The translations under genes and the position numbers were made by a program. From Rouxiella badensis (GTDB taxonomy: Bacteria; Pseudomonadota; Gammaproteobacteria; Enterobacterales; Enterobacteriaceae): a DNA stretch of 64,000 nt. The DNA is taken from positions 30,406-94,405 of the forward strand of contig NZ_MRWE01000019.1 in assembly GCF_002093665.1 (NCBI RefSeq), given 5' to 3'. Positions within the stretch are counted from its first letter, which is position 1, and each line of letters begins with the position of its first letter. Below, piece after piece: positions 10,517-20,331 of the stretch. The notes below the pieces were generated by a model. The model was not told the origin of the DNA. It saw nothing but the letters and a program-made list of their open reading frames with translations, and ran no database searches.

Positions 10517-11893
10517 ATGTCAGAATCCAATGAAAAAGAGCTGCTCTATGGGCTGGAAGCCCGCATCGCTCCTGCGACTGCGTTTTTCACCGCCGTACAA
10601 CACCTGCTGGCAAGTGTGGTTGGGATCATCACTCCGCCGCTGATCGTTGGGTCGGTACTTGGGCTTAATGCCTACCTGCCTTATCTGATAAGCATGTCGC
10701 TGCTGGCTTCCGGGATAGGCACCTTTATTCAGGCACGCCGTATCATGGGGATCGGCGCAGGAATGATCTGCCTGCAGGGAACCAGTTTTGCTTTTCTGGG
10801 CGTGATCCTCTCCGGCGGCTTTCTGGTGAAAAGTCGCGGTGGCTCGCCGGAAGACATCATGGCGATGATCTTCGGCGTTAACTTTGTTGCCGCCTTTATT
10901 CCGCTGTTGATCAGTCGTTTCATCGGTCAGCTGCGCCGTGTATTTACACCGCTGGTGACCGGAACTGTCATCGTACTTATTGGTATCAGCCTTATCAAGG
11001 TGAGCATCACCGATTGGGGCGGTGGCAACGGCGCAGCCGACTTTGGCGCACCGGCTAACCTTGGGCTTGGGGCATTAACCCTGCTGGTGATTGTTATTCT
11101 TAACCGTATTCCCGTGCGTGCGCTGCGCCTGTCTGCCATTGTGGTCGGTATTGCCGTAGGTTGCCTCGCCGCCGCGTTGACCGGCCATCTGACCTTCAAG
11201 CCGCTACAGGGGAGCTGGTTTGAGTTGCCGCGCCTGTTCCGCTTTGGTTTCCATTTCGATTGGACTGTCTTCGTGCCGATCGCGTTGGTCTCTTTCATCA
11301 GCATTCTCGAGGCAGTCGGTGACCTGACCGCCAACTGCATGCTGTCGCAGCAGCCGATTGAGGGGGAGGCTTTCCGCAAGCGTCTGAAGGGCGGGATTCT
11401 AGCTGACGGTGTGAGCTGCATGATTGCGGCAATGTTATCCTCTTTCCCAAATACGACTTTCGCGCAGAATAATGGCGTTATCCAGATGACCGGCGTAGCC
11501 AGTCGCCGCGTGGGGCTCTATATCGGCGTTTTACTTGTGGTGCTAGGCCTTTTCCCGGCTATCGGTGGCCTGTTGCAGCAAATTCCCGCACCGGTGCTGG
11601 GGGGAGCAACGCTGGTGATGTTCGGCAGTGTGGTAGCCGCGGGTATTCGTATTATGACTCAGGCACCGCTTGGCCGCCGCGAGATGCTGATTATCGCTAT
11701 TTCATTGGGGATCGGGCTGGGAATCGAAGCCGTGCCTGAAGTCCTTAAACAGTTCCCACAGGTCGTGGGCAATATCTTTGGTCATGCGGTGACCAGCGGT
11801 GGAATTGTCGCTATGTTGCTGAATTTCCTGATGCCAATGGAAAAAACTACCGCGATGGTCATTGAGCCAGTGAAATCGATTAAAGCAAACTGA
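10517..11893 (+). CDS. NCS2-family purine (xanthine/uric acid type) permease
   Basis: Inner-membrane nucleobase:cation symporter of the NCS2 family (relatives: XanP, XanQ, UacT), 458 residues with about 12-14 hydrophobic segments. The TM1 QH pair (VQHLLA) and the TM10 region AQNNGVIQMTG, which form part of the purine site in this family, are visible. Which purine it carries cannot be read from sequence, but the next gene encodes an 8-oxoguanine deaminase-like enzyme only 87 bp downstream on the same strand, so an oxidised purine or a related base is a plausible cargo. The upstream 240 bp is AT-rich; I see no PurR box or purine riboswitch there. Syntenically this pair replaces yjeM and its neighbours of E. 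coli. Confidence 0.88.
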   Translation: MSESNEKELLYGLEARIAPATAFFTAVQHLLASVVGIITPPLIVGSVLGLNAYLPYLISMSLLASGIGTFIQARRIMGIGAGMICLQGTSFAFLGVILSGGFLVKSRGGSPEDIMAMIFGVNFVAAFIPLLISRFIGQLRRVFTPLVTGTVIVLIGISLIKVSITDWGGGNGAADFGAPANLGLGALTLLVIVILNRIPVRALRLSAIVVGIAVGCLAAALTGHLTFKPLQGSWFELPRLFRFGFHFDWTVFVPIALVSFISILEAVGDLTANCMLSQQPIEGEAFRKRLKGGILADGVSCMIAAMLSSFPNTTFAQNNGVIQMTGVASRRVGLYIGVLLVVLGLFPAIGGLLQQIPAPVLGGATLVMFGSVVAAGIRIMTQAPLGRREMLIIAISLGIGLGIEAVPEVLKQFPQVVGNIFGHAVTSGGIVAMLLNFLMPMEKTTAMVIEPVKSIKAN

Positions 11894-11980
11894 TATCCTG
11901 CGCTGCGGCGCCCCTGGATCAGCAGACAGGGCATAACTGAGCTGGCTAACCTTATGATTATCAACTTAAAGGAGCCAGTT

Positions 11981-13339
11981 ATGTTGACGCAACGTACTTG
12001 GATCAAAAACCCTCTCGCCGTTTTCACCGCCAACCAGCTCGACGCCGCCGGCGGTCTCGTTATTGAAGGCTCACGCATCGCCGAGCTGCTGTCCGCGGGG
12101 CAGCAGCCAGCGCGGCCGGTAGACAGTGTCATTGACGCCGCCGAATGCGTGCTGCTGCCGGGTCTTATCAACACCCATCACCACTTTTATCAGACGCTGA
12201 CGCGAGCCTGGGCACCAGTGGTCAATGCCCCGCTATTCCCGTGGTTAAAACAGCTTTATCCCGTGTGGGCCCGTCTCCAGCCTGAAGCGCTGGCGTTAGC
12301 GAGCCGCGTTGCAATGGCCGAGCTGCTGCTCTCTGGCTGTACCACGACCACCGACCATCACTATCTGTTTCCGCAGGGGATGGAAGAGGCCATCGACGTT
12401 CAGGTCGAGGTGGTCGGTGAATTGGGCATGCGCGCCTTATTGACTCGCGGCTCGATGAGCCTCGGGGAAGACGACGGCGGTCTGCCGCCGATGCATACGG
12501 TGCAATCCGCCGAGGTGATTCTGGAAGACAGCCAGCGGCTGATTCAGCGCTATCACCAGCGCGGCGAGGGAGCCTGGATGCAAATCGCGCTGGCGCCTTG
12601 CTCGCCGTTCTCCGTGACCCCCGATATCATGCGAGAAAGCGCCGCGATGGCGCAGCGCGAGGATGTCCGTCTGCACACCCATCTGGCCGAAACGCTGGAC
12701 GAGGAGCAGTTTTGCCTTGAGCGCTTTGGCCTGCGCACGGTCGACTATCTCGACAGCGTCGGCTGGCTCAGCGATAGGACCTGGCTGGCTCATGGGATCC
12801 ATTTCAACGAAGAAGAGATCCGCCGACTGGGCGCTGCGGGTACCGGCATTTGCCACTGTCCGGTATCTAACATGCGGCTGGCGTCAGGCATGTGTCCAAC
12901 GCGGGATCTCGAGGCGGCAGGGGCACCGATCGGCCTTGGCGTGGATGGATCCGCCTCAAACGACGCCTCAAACCTGATGTATGAGGCGCGGCAGGCGCTT
13001 TATCTCCAGCGTCTGCGTTACGGAACAGAATACGCCACGCCGGAGCGGATCCTAGGCTGGGCAACGCGGGGATCTGCACGGGTCATTGGCCGCGAGGATA
13101 TCGGGCAGCTTGCGGTGGGTAAACAGGCGGATCTGGCGTTATTTAGGCTGGACGAGCTGCGTTTTAGCGGAAGTCATGACCCGATCGCCGCGCTGTTGCT
13201 GTGTGGGGCAGAACGCGCTGACAGCGTGATGGTCGGCGGAAAGTGGCGCGTACGTGAGGGGCAAATTGTCGGCCTGGATGTGAAGTCGCTGATAGCCCGG
13301 CATCGTCATGCTGCGAAGCGACTGTTTGCCGACATTTAA
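11981..13339 (+). CDS. 8-oxoguanine deaminase-like amidohydrolase
   Basis: Metal-dependent hydrolase of the amidohydrolase superfamily (ATZ/TRZ group), 452 residues. Zinc ligands appear in order: NTHHHFYQ (HxH after beta-strand 1), HTHLAET, LAHGIHF and the terminal aspartate in GVDGSASND. The sequence closely resembles the group annotated as 8-oxoguanine deaminase (8-oxoguanine to uric acid plus ammonia), first characterised in Pseudomonas; this assignment rests on my memory of the family. The ATG at 11981 follows AAAGGAG; an in-frame ATG at 11954 lacks such a site. Co-orientation and spacing suggest an operon with the permease, giving uptake followed by deamination. Guanine deaminase or another aminopurine/triazine hydrolase remains possible. 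Confidence 0.83.
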   Translation: MLTQRTWIKNPLAVFTANQLDAAGGLVIEGSRIAELLSAGQQPARPVDSVIDAAECVLLPGLINTHHHFYQTLTRAWAPVVNAPLFPWLKQLYPVWARLQPEALALASRVAMAELLLSGCTTTTDHHYLFPQGMEEAIDVQVEVVGELGMRALLTRGSMSLGEDDGGLPPMHTVQSAEVILEDSQRLIQRYHQRGEGAWMQIALAPCSPFSVTPDIMRESAAMAQREDVRLHTHLAETLDEEQFCLERFGLRTVDYLDSVGWLSDRTWLAHGIHFNEEEIRRLGAAGTGICHCPVSNMRLASGMCPTRDLEAAGAPIGLGVDGSASNDASNLMYEARQALYLQRLRYGTEYATPERILGWATRGSARVIGREDIGQLAVGKQADLALFRLDELRFSGSHDPIAALLLCGAERADSVMVGGKWRVREGQIVGLDVKSLIARHRHAAKRLFADI

Positions 13340-13345
13340 GGTGGT

Positions 13346-13374
13346 GGCTCCCTGTGCGTGATATGCAGGGAGCC
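13346..13374. terminator. Stem-loop between the deaminase gene and mscM
   Basis: Perfect 9-bp stem GGCTCCCTG/CAGGGAGCC with an 11-base loop lies between two convergent genes. No T tract follows on either strand, so it is a terminator-like structure rather than a canonical one. Confidence 0.55.
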
Positions 13375-13384
13375 AACAGGAGCT

Positions 13385-16300
13385 TTAGAGGTCGCCCGGC
13401 GATCGTGGACCGGCGCTGCTGATCGTGGCGTTGCTGCCGTTTTGGCCGCGATGCAACGTCTCCATGCGGACCTGGAAAGGCGGGAATGGCAGAATAATGC
13501 CATGCTCGCGGAACCCGGCCAGAATCAGCTGGTGGATTTCATGACGCAGCGGCATACGGTGCGCCATTTCTGCGGCGTGCATACGCAGCTCGAAGATCTG
13601 AATACCCTGTTGCAGGTCGACCAGATACGCCTCTGGAGCCGGTGTATCCAGCACCAGCGAACATTTGCGCGCCGCCTGGGTAAGAATAGACGTCACCTCT
13701 TCGCTGTTTGCCTCTACCGGTGCGGGCACCGTCAACACCACGCGCGTGACGGAGTCCGACAGCGACCAGTTGATAAACTGCTCGGTGATGAACGCCTTGT
13801 TTGGCACGATGATCTCTTTGCGGTCCCAGTCGACGATGGTTGTCGCTCGGGTATTAATCTTGGTCACGCTGCCGGTCAAATTACGAATAGTCACCGTATC
13901 GCCGATGCGGATAGGCTTTTCAAACAGGATCATCAGGCCTGAAATAAAGTTGGCGAAGATCTCCTGTAAACCAAAGCCCAGCCCCACGCCCATCGCCGCG
14001 ACCAGCCACTGCAGCTTGCCCCATTCGATGCCAAGCATCGAGAACCCGGTCAGCCCACCTATCAGCAATACCGCGTATTTGGTGATAGTCAGCGCCGCAT
14101 AACCGGTGCCCGGCGTCAGATCCAGATGCTGTAACAGCGCCAGCTCGAGCAGGGCGGGCAGGTTACGCACCAGCTGGGTGGTGATGATCAGAACCAGAAT
14201 GGCGATCAGCACGTGGCCCAGCGTGATCGGCTGCATGCTCTCGACGCCCTGGGTGGTCGAGGAAACGTCCCACAGCTTGATGTTCTCGAGGAAAGAGAAC
14301 GCCGAATGGATTTCCGACCACAGGAAAATTAACGACACCAGCGCAACCATCGCCAACAGTGAACGTACCAGACGCAGAGACTGGGCGCTGATGGCGTCGA
14401 GATCGACCACCGGCTCCTCGATTTCAATCGCCCCTTCATTGCTGTTTACCTGCTGTTCCTCTTCACCGCGCGCACGCTGCGAGAGGATTTCGGCACGGCG
14501 CTGTTTGGCGCGTTCGAAGGCAATTTTACGGCGTTGAATCAGCATCCAGCGGCGGATGATGTGGTAAATGACCAGCAGCAGGAACCAGATGGCCAGCGAC
14601 GTTTCCAGACGCGCCAGAAGCGCCTGTGAGGTCGCCAGATAGCCGAGCATTGAGGCAAAGGCCGCAATCAGCGGTGCACTCAGCATCAACCACCAGAGCG
14701 TGCTGTTCAGCAGGTTCTCGCCGTTGCCCTGCTTGTCGAGATACAGCGGAATACCGGCACGTTTCAGGCTCTGCGTCACCAGACTCAGCAGTACGCAAAG
14801 AATGATAAAGCACAGTCTTCCCAGCGTGTTGGAGAACTCGCGGTCGTTGAGATTATCGAAGGTTATCAGCGCCATAATCAACGGCACGACCAGCCAGATT
14901 GACAGCGAGTAGTAGCGCAGCGCACGCGAAACGCGGCGCTGCGGCCAGTTGAAGTGGGTGATGAACAGCCCTTTCGGATGCGCCAGATAGTGGCTTATCA
15001 TAAACAGCCACAGTACCGGCAGCGCGGCGGTCACGCCGTCACCGATGGCGACCGCTATCGGGAATGGCCACGCGCTTTGCAGGCCGTAACCCAACGCCGC
15101 CCACAGCACTGGCAGGGGCAGGGCGACCAGAATCGACCAAAATACCGTGCGGGCGGTGAGCGAGAAGTGGTCCTGAGTGACCTTGCCAACGCGGCTGCTG
15201 GCACGGTCAAGGAAGTTGTAGTAGTGGCGACGGGAGCTGATGCTGACAATCACCAAAATCAGTGCGCCAAACAGCGGCAGCAGCGTTTCTTTGCTGGTAA
15301 CCATCATCACCGAGGCTTTGCCCAGCTGCGAGAGTGTATCCAGTGATAGCAGACGATTCAGGTCGTGCATGGTTTGTAGCGGATAATTGAAGCTCAGCGG
15401 GCTGACGTCGGCGACCCAGAACAGATAGCGGTGCGCGGCGTCATTAATGTCTTTAAGCGCGTCAACCAGCTGGGTATTGGCGACCTTGAGCTTGGTCAGC
15501 TCAAGAATTTGGGTGTCACACCCTGAAAGCAGCGAGTTGAGCAAATCGGTCTGAGTTTTCAACTGCGCTTGAAGAATTTTTTGCTGTGCGGCGCTCAGCG
15601 GTTGGCCGTCGTCCTGACGCCCCTGGCGGTACTGCTGCTGTTTACCGAGTAAGTCTTCATAGTGCAGCCGCTGCACCCGCAGCTGACCCATCTCACCGTC
15701 GAGCTGCTGTGGTTTTGGCATTTCAGGCAGCTTGGCAACCTGGGCACGCAGGGTTTCACCGAGCAGCGGCGATGCGTCGAGCCACTGCGCCTGCTCGCGG
15801 ATGGTGCTCAGTGCCTGACGAACCTGCAATGTTTGCGCGGCGGCCTGACGTTGCTGGGAGGAGATGAGGTCCATGCGCTGCGCCTGCTGGTTTAGCGCCA
15901 GCGAAAGCTCGCGGTTGGCCTGCAACTGTTGGGTAATCGATTTCGGCAGCTCACCGCTCTGCTCGGCCAGTTGCTCAGTTTTTTCAAGCGCATTTTCGGC
16001 CTCGCGCTGGCGCTGGCTGTTGAGATTGTTGCGCAGCGTTTGCAGCAGTTCATCGAGACGATCGTGACGCGTCTTATACAGTTCGGCGCGGATACGCGAC
16101 AGTTCCTGACGATTACTCGCAGAAAGCTGTGCCAACTCAAGCTCGTCGACGCGCGCCTTGCGGGCGGCAGATTCTGCCTGTAACGCCTTGGCTTGAGCCT
16201 GCGCCAGCGGTGAATTGCTCTTGGTGAGATTTTGCAGGCGTTGATCGACGTCGGCCAGTGCGTTGCGGGCCTCAGACTGCTGCTGTGGAAGTTGACTCAG

Positions 16301-16717
16301 GGAATCACTTATCTCCCGCGAACGGTCCTGCTCCTGGCGCAGCTGGCGTGCTTCTTCGAGCAGCTGGCTGCTGACCTGCAGGATCTGCTGGTCAAGCTCA
16401 GCGCTTGAGAGGCTGTCGTCCACCGGCAGCGCTTTTTCACTCTGGGTTTTTAGCTCCTGACGCAGGCTCTGCGTCAGGCGCGGAAAGTCGTCGATGACCG
16501 TCTGGTATTGTCCTGAGCGGGCGAGGGAAGCACGTGCCTCACCCATCCAGTTAATCGCATTTTGCAGCAACTCGACGATCTGCGCCTGATTGGCCGTATC
16601 CTTACTGGATTGGGCTTGTTTTAGCTCTTGCTGGAGCTGGTCTTCTGAAAGCGCTGCGTTGGCATACAGTGGCAGCGCCAACAGCAAACTCAGCAACAGG
16701 GTTGAGATCAGGCGCAC
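13385..16717 (-). CDS. mscM: Miniconductance mechanosensitive channel MscM (YjeP)
   Basis: Large MscS-family channel of the inner membrane that opens under hypo-osmotic tension. 1110 residues, near the E. coli 1107. Order: signal peptide (residues 1-21, ending YANA), a long periplasmic coiled-coil region rich in Q, L, A and R (about 22-470), a group of transmembrane helices (about 480-900), and the MscS pore and beta domain near residues 900-1010, where GLGFGLQEIFANFISG is visible. The start is GTG at 16717, preceded by AAAGGA. It is the last gene of the minus-strand rsgA-psd-mscM series, 21 bp after psd, so it is probably co-transcribed with psd as in E. coli. Confidence 0.96.
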   Translation of the reverse strand: MRLISTLLLSLLLALPLYANAALSEDQLQQELKQAQSSKDTANQAQIVELLQNAINWMGEARASLARSGQYQTVIDDFPRLTQSLRQELKTQSEKALPVDDSLSSAELDQQILQVSSQLLEEARQLRQEQDRSREISDSLSQLPQQQSEARNALADVDQRLQNLTKSNSPLAQAQAKALQAESAARKARVDELELAQLSASNRQELSRIRAELYKTRHDRLDELLQTLRNNLNSQRQREAENALEKTEQLAEQSGELPKSITQQLQANRELSLALNQQAQRMDLISSQQRQAAAQTLQVRQALSTIREQAQWLDASPLLGETLRAQVAKLPEMPKPQQLDGEMGQLRVQRLHYEDLLGKQQQYRQGRQDDGQPLSAAQQKILQAQLKTQTDLLNSLLSGCDTQILELTKLKVANTQLVDALKDINDAAHRYLFWVADVSPLSFNYPLQTMHDLNRLLSLDTLSQLGKASVMMVTSKETLLPLFGALILVIVSISSRRHYYNFLDRASSRVGKVTQDHFSLTARTVFWSILVALPLPVLWAALGYGLQSAWPFPIAVAIGDGVTAALPVLWLFMISHYLAHPKGLFITHFNWPQRRVSRALRYYSLSIWLVVPLIMALITFDNLNDREFSNTLGRLCFIILCVLLSLVTQSLKRAGIPLYLDKQGNGENLLNSTLWWLMLSAPLIAAFASMLGYLATSQALLARLETSLAIWFLLLVIYHIIRRWMLIQRRKIAFERAKQRRAEILSQRARGEEEQQVNSNEGAIEIEEPVVDLDAISAQSLRLVRSLLAMVALVSLIFLWSEIHSAFSFLENIKLWDVSSTTQGVESMQPITLGHVLIAILVLIITTQLVRNLPALLELALLQHLDLTPGTGYAALTITKYAVLLIGGLTGFSMLGIEWGKLQWLVAAMGVGLGFGLQEIFANFISGLMILFEKPIRIGDTVTIRNLTGSVTKINTRATTIVDWDRKEIIVPNKAFITEQFINWSLSDSVTRVVLTVPAPVEANSEEVTSILTQAARKCSLVLDTPAPEAYLVDLQQGIQIFELRMHAAEMAHRMPLRHEIHQLILAGFREHGIILPFPPFQVRMETLHRGQNGSNATISSAGPRSPGDL

Positions 16718-16738
16718 GACAATTTCCTTTCAACAAAC

Positions 16739-17644
16739 TTAAATAACGTTCTCGGCAGAGACCGGTTCGACGGCGTGTGGGCGCAACGCCTCGGCAAAAG
16801 GTTCGCCCATGCGCGTTACGGTGCCGTTTTTCAACTGTGGCATAAATTCGACCTGATTGGCGGCAAAAAGGTTGATAACGGTTGAACCGAGCTTGAAGCG
16901 GCCCATTTCCTGGCCTTTTTCCAGCGCGATCGCGCCTTCTTCACCGGCAGCAGGGTAGGTCCAGCGTTTGATAATACCTTCACGCGGCGGGGTAACCTGA
17001 CCAGACCATACGGTTTCGATGCTGCCCACGATGGTCGCGCCAACCAGGATTTGTACCATTGGGCCAAATTCAGTATCGAACACGCAGATGACGCGTTCAT
17101 TGCGTGCGAACAGATTAGGCACATTCGCGGCGGTCAGCGGGTTAACCGAGAACAGGTCGCCCGGTACGTAGGTCATCTCGCGCAGTACGCCGTCGCACGG
17201 CATGTGAACGCGGTGGTAGTCGCGCGGGGCCAGATAAGTGGTTGCAAACAGGCCTTCTTTGAACTGTTCAGCCAACTGATAGTTGCCAGCCAGCAGCGCT
17301 TCGAGAGTGTAGAAATGGCCTTTAGCCTGGAACAGCTTGCTGTCGACAATCGCACCCAGCTGGCTTATTGCGCCGTCGGCAGGCAGGCACAGCATGTCCA
17401 GCCCGCTGACAACAGGGCGAGCGCCATCGCGCAGCGGACGCACGAAGAATTCATTAAAGGTTGGGTAAGCCGAAAAGTTCGGGTCCAGCGCTTCTTTCAT
17501 ATCAACTTTGTAATAGCTGGCAAAAGCTTTGATTACCCACTGGGTCAGCATCGCGGCGCGGCGTTCTGCACCCCAGCCGGCAAGTCGGGTCAGCCCTTGT
17601 TTAGGAAGTAAGTATTGAAGTTTTATTTTGATCCTATCCAGCAC
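16739..17644 (-). CDS. psd: Phosphatidylserine decarboxylase proenzyme
   Basis: Inner-membrane-associated enzyme that makes phosphatidylethanolamine. The proenzyme cleaves itself within LGST (residues 252-255), turning Ser254 into the pyruvoyl group at the N-terminus of the small alpha chain. The Asp90/His147/Ser254 triad is present. At 301 residues it is shorter than the E. coli protein (322), whose extra residues are at the C-terminus. It sits 116 bp after rsgA and 21 bp before mscM on the minus strand. Confidence 0.97.
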   Translation of the reverse strand: MLDRIKIKLQYLLPKQGLTRLAGWGAERRAAMLTQWVIKAFASYYKVDMKEALDPNFSAYPTFNEFFVRPLRDGARPVVSGLDMLCLPADGAISQLGAIVDSKLFQAKGHFYTLEALLAGNYQLAEQFKEGLFATTYLAPRDYHRVHMPCDGVLREMTYVPGDLFSVNPLTAANVPNLFARNERVICVFDTEFGPMVQILVGATIVGSIETVWSGQVTPPREGIIKRWTYPAAGEEGAIALEKGQEMGRFKLGSTVINLFAANQVEFMPQLKNGTVTRMGEPFAEALRPHAVEPVSAENVI

Positions 17645-17760
17645 GGGGAGCCTCTTAAAGTATCGTCTGCCGCACTAAGCGACAGATCGTAGGAAATAAA
17701 AAAATGAAAAATAAATAGCCAAAAACGAACCGGCAATTGTACTGAAATTACCGGCGTTTT

Positions 17761-18798
17761 TTAAAGTTCATCGAAGTTTTTACGCGTTTTTACATCGGCC
17801 ATGCTTTCGAGAATACGGTGATAGTTGTCAAAACGCTCCTCGGCAATCTCGCCTTTGTCGACGGCTTCACGAATTGCACAGCCCGGATCGCTGCCGTGTT
17901 TACAGTCGCGGAACTTGCAGTAGCCCAGATAAGGGCGGAACTCGACAAAGCCCTGGGTAATTTGCTCAGGGGCAAGGTGCCACAGGCCGAATTCACGCAC
18001 GCCCGGGGAGTCGATGACGTCACCACCGTGCTGGAAGTGATAAAGCCGCGCAGCAGTAGTGGTGTGCTGGCCGAGCCCCGAGTTATCCGAGACATCGTTA
18101 ACCAGAATCTGTTGGTCGCTCGGTGGCAGCAGCGCGTTCAGCAGGCTCGATTTACCCACGCCCGACTGACCGGCAAAGATGCTGATGCGGTCGGTCAGCG
18201 CGGCGATAAATTCCGGCATGCCTTCACCGGTATAGCTCGACACTTCAAGGACGCGATAGTTGATGTGGCGATAGATATCCATCATTTGTGCCACGAATTT
18301 ACGGCTTTCGTCGTCCAGCAGATCGATTTTGTTCAGCACGATCAGCGGCTCGACCTCAACGGTTTCGCAGGCCACCAGATAGCGGTCGATGATGTTGAGT
18401 GACAGCTCGGGCAGGATGGCCGAGACAATCACAATCTGATTGATGTTAGCGGCAATCGGTTTAACGCCATCGTAGAAATCTGGACGTGTCAGTACCGACG
18501 TGCGTTCATGCACGGCTTCAACGATACCTTTGACGCTGGCGTTCTCGCCGGAGCGCCATACGACGCGGTCGCCGGTAACCAGCGAACGGATGGTCCGACG
18601 GATGTTGCAGCGGTGCTGGCTGCCGTCGGAAGCTTCAACGTCGGCGTGCATCCCGAAACGGCTGATGACCACCCCCTCTTGGGGTTCGCCGTGCAGGGAG
18701 TCGTCCAGCTCTTTACGCTTGTCGGTCTTAGTCAGACGACGTTCGTGGTTGGCGTTAACGCGACGTTGTTGCCCTTTTGACAGTTTTATCTTAGTCAC
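17761..18798 (-). CDS. rsgA: Small ribosomal subunit biogenesis GTPase RsgA
   Basis: Circularly permuted GTPase that acts in late maturation of the 30S subunit. The permuted motif order is clear: G4 NKID at 156-159, then G1 GQSGVGKSS at 210-218, then G3 DSPG at 263-266. An N-terminal OB fold (about 40-105) precedes them, and a zinc knuckle with Cys294, Cys299, His301 and Cys307 follows. The start is GTG at 18798, with GAGG upstream on the minus strand. It is divergent from orn with a 109-bp shared gap. Confidence 0.97.
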   Translation of the reverse strand: MTKIKLSKGQQRRVNANHERRLTKTDKRKELDDSLHGEPQEGVVISRFGMHADVEASDGSQHRCNIRRTIRSLVTGDRVVWRSGENASVKGIVEAVHERTSVLTRPDFYDGVKPIAANINQIVIVSAILPELSLNIIDRYLVACETVEVEPLIVLNKIDLLDDESRKFVAQMMDIYRHINYRVLEVSSYTGEGMPEFIAALTDRISIFAGQSGVGKSSLLNALLPPSDQQILVNDVSDNSGLGQHTTTAARLYHFQHGGDVIDSPGVREFGLWHLAPEQITQGFVEFRPYLGYCKFRDCKHGSDPGCAIREAVDKGEIAEERFDNYHRILESMADVKTRKNFDEL

Positions 18799-18907
18799 TG
18801 CGCCTCACTTGACTGGCTTTAATCGCTCGTTGCGACCAAAACGTCTATGATACCAGCTATTTCGTATTAATTAACCGTTGTGGGACTTTTCATGACTGGA
18901 GCTATTT

Positions 18908-19453
18908 ATGTCAGCGAGTGATAACAATCTAATTTGGATCGATTTGGAAATGACCGGCCTCGATCCGCAGCGCGACCGTATCATCGAAATCGCAACGTTA
19001 GTGACAGACGCCAATCTGAATATTCTGGCCGAGGGGCCGGTGATGGCGGTGCATCAGTCGGACGCACAGCTTGCCTTGATGGACGAATGGAACGTGCGTA
19101 CGCACACCGGAAGCGGATTAGTGGAACGCGTCAAGGCCAGCCCTTATGACGAACAGGCCGCCCAGCAGAAGACTATCGAGTTCCTGAAACAGTGGGTTCC
19201 GGCAGGTAAATCTCCTATTTGCGGCAACAGCATCGGTCAGGATCGCCGTTTCCTGTTCAAGTACATGCCGGAGCTGGAGTCTTACTTCCATTACCGTTAC
19301 CTTGACGTCAGTACGCTGAAAGAGCTCGCGCGTCGCTGGAAGCCAGAAGTGCTCGACGGCTTTACCAAGCAGGGAACGCATCAGGCGATGGACGATATTC
19401 GCGAGTCAGTGGCCGAACTGGCCTACTATCGCGAAAACTTTATCAAGCTGTGA
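18908..19453 (+). CDS. orn: Oligoribonuclease
   Basis: Essential 3'-5' exoribonuclease of the DEDDh family that finishes RNA decay by degrading di- to pentanucleotides, including pGpG from c-di-GMP. 181 residues as in E. coli. Exo I is IDLEMTG (Asp12, Glu14); the final HQAMDDI segment carries the catalytic His and Asp. It is followed by a 204-bp gap holding the tRNA-Gly promoter. Confidence 0.98.
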   Translation: MSASDNNLIWIDLEMTGLDPQRDRIIEIATLVTDANLNILAEGPVMAVHQSDAQLALMDEWNVRTHTGSGLVERVKASPYDEQAAQQKTIEFLKQWVPAGKSPICGNSIGQDRRFLFKYMPELESYFHYRYLDVSTLKELARRWKPEVLDGFTKQGTHQAMDDIRESVAELAYYRENFIKL

Positions 19454-19589
19454 TAACGGGCTAAAATATTTTTTCGTCTGATTTACGGCGTTAAAAGTAA
19501 AAAATTGCTGGTTAATTGAACGCCTTGCTCTTTTAATCAGCACTTGAACGATTTATTGAATAAAAACGGTTTTTTTTGGGAAAGGGGGC

Positions 19590-19617
19590 TTGCGGGACGA
19601 AAGATTTCTCGTATAAT
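19590..19617 (+). promoter_or_regulatory. Sigma-70 promoter of the tRNA-Gly cluster
   Basis: TTGCGG, 16 bp, then a perfect TATAAT (19612-19617), followed by the GC-rich discriminator GCGCACCCC. This discriminator is typical of stringently controlled stable-RNA promoters. It lies 40 bp upstream of the first tRNA. Confidence 0.85.
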
Positions 19618-19657
19618 GCGCACCCCGTACCGATGAAGAATTTCGTTAGTACGCAGA

Positions 19658-19733
<76 letters not shown>

Positions 19734-19805
19734 AATTTTTTTGATTGGCTTTCAAAGTTTTATCAAAGAAAAATAGCAGTACAGAAAACAGTAGCACCAT
19801 GCGAC

Positions 19806-19881
<76 letters not shown>

Positions 19882-19953
19882 AATTTTTTTGATTGGCTTT
19901 CAAAGTTTTATCAAAGAAAAATAGCAGTACAGAAAACAGTAGCACCATGCGAC

Positions 19954-20029
<76 letters not shown>

Positions 20030-20063
20030 ATTTTCTTCTTCAAATCACTAAGCCAGTCACCAT

Positions 20064-20082
20064 GCCCTCTTGGGGCCTTTTT
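20064..20082 (+). terminator. Likely terminator of the tRNA-Gly transcript
   Basis: GCCC/GGGC with a short TCTTG loop is followed by CTTTTT. The stem is short but GC-only. Confidence 0.55.
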
Positions 20083-20331
20083 CGTCGTTTAAAAAAATGA
20101 CTTGAATTAATTCTGTGAACAGAGTTATCCACAGATTTAGTTTACTTTTTGCACTGATCTTTATTTGTCCTGCGGATATTGTTAAAAAATAACTTATTGA
20201 TTTTTAATGAATAAAATTAATAGCAAAACGTTATGGCGATCGCTTGCTCTTTTTTTTGCAATTGATCGGCAAAGCAATTTTATTTTTATGCACAGCGGAG
20301 ACGCTAGCGCATTTACAGAAAATTGCCTCTT
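20083..20331. other. Non-coding gap between the tRNA cluster and queG
   Basis: AT-rich, with no credible ORF. It holds one perfect DnaA-box nonamer, TTATCCACA at 20125-20133, but no cluster of boxes or 13-mers, so an origin is not supported. I see nothing else assignable; the queG terminator presumably lies here. Confidence 0.5.

Noticed and set aside
20125..20133. DnaA box TTATCCACA as a possible origin element
   Set aside because: A single nonamer without neighbours, AT-rich 13-mers, dnaA or gidA nearby is not evidence for an origin.
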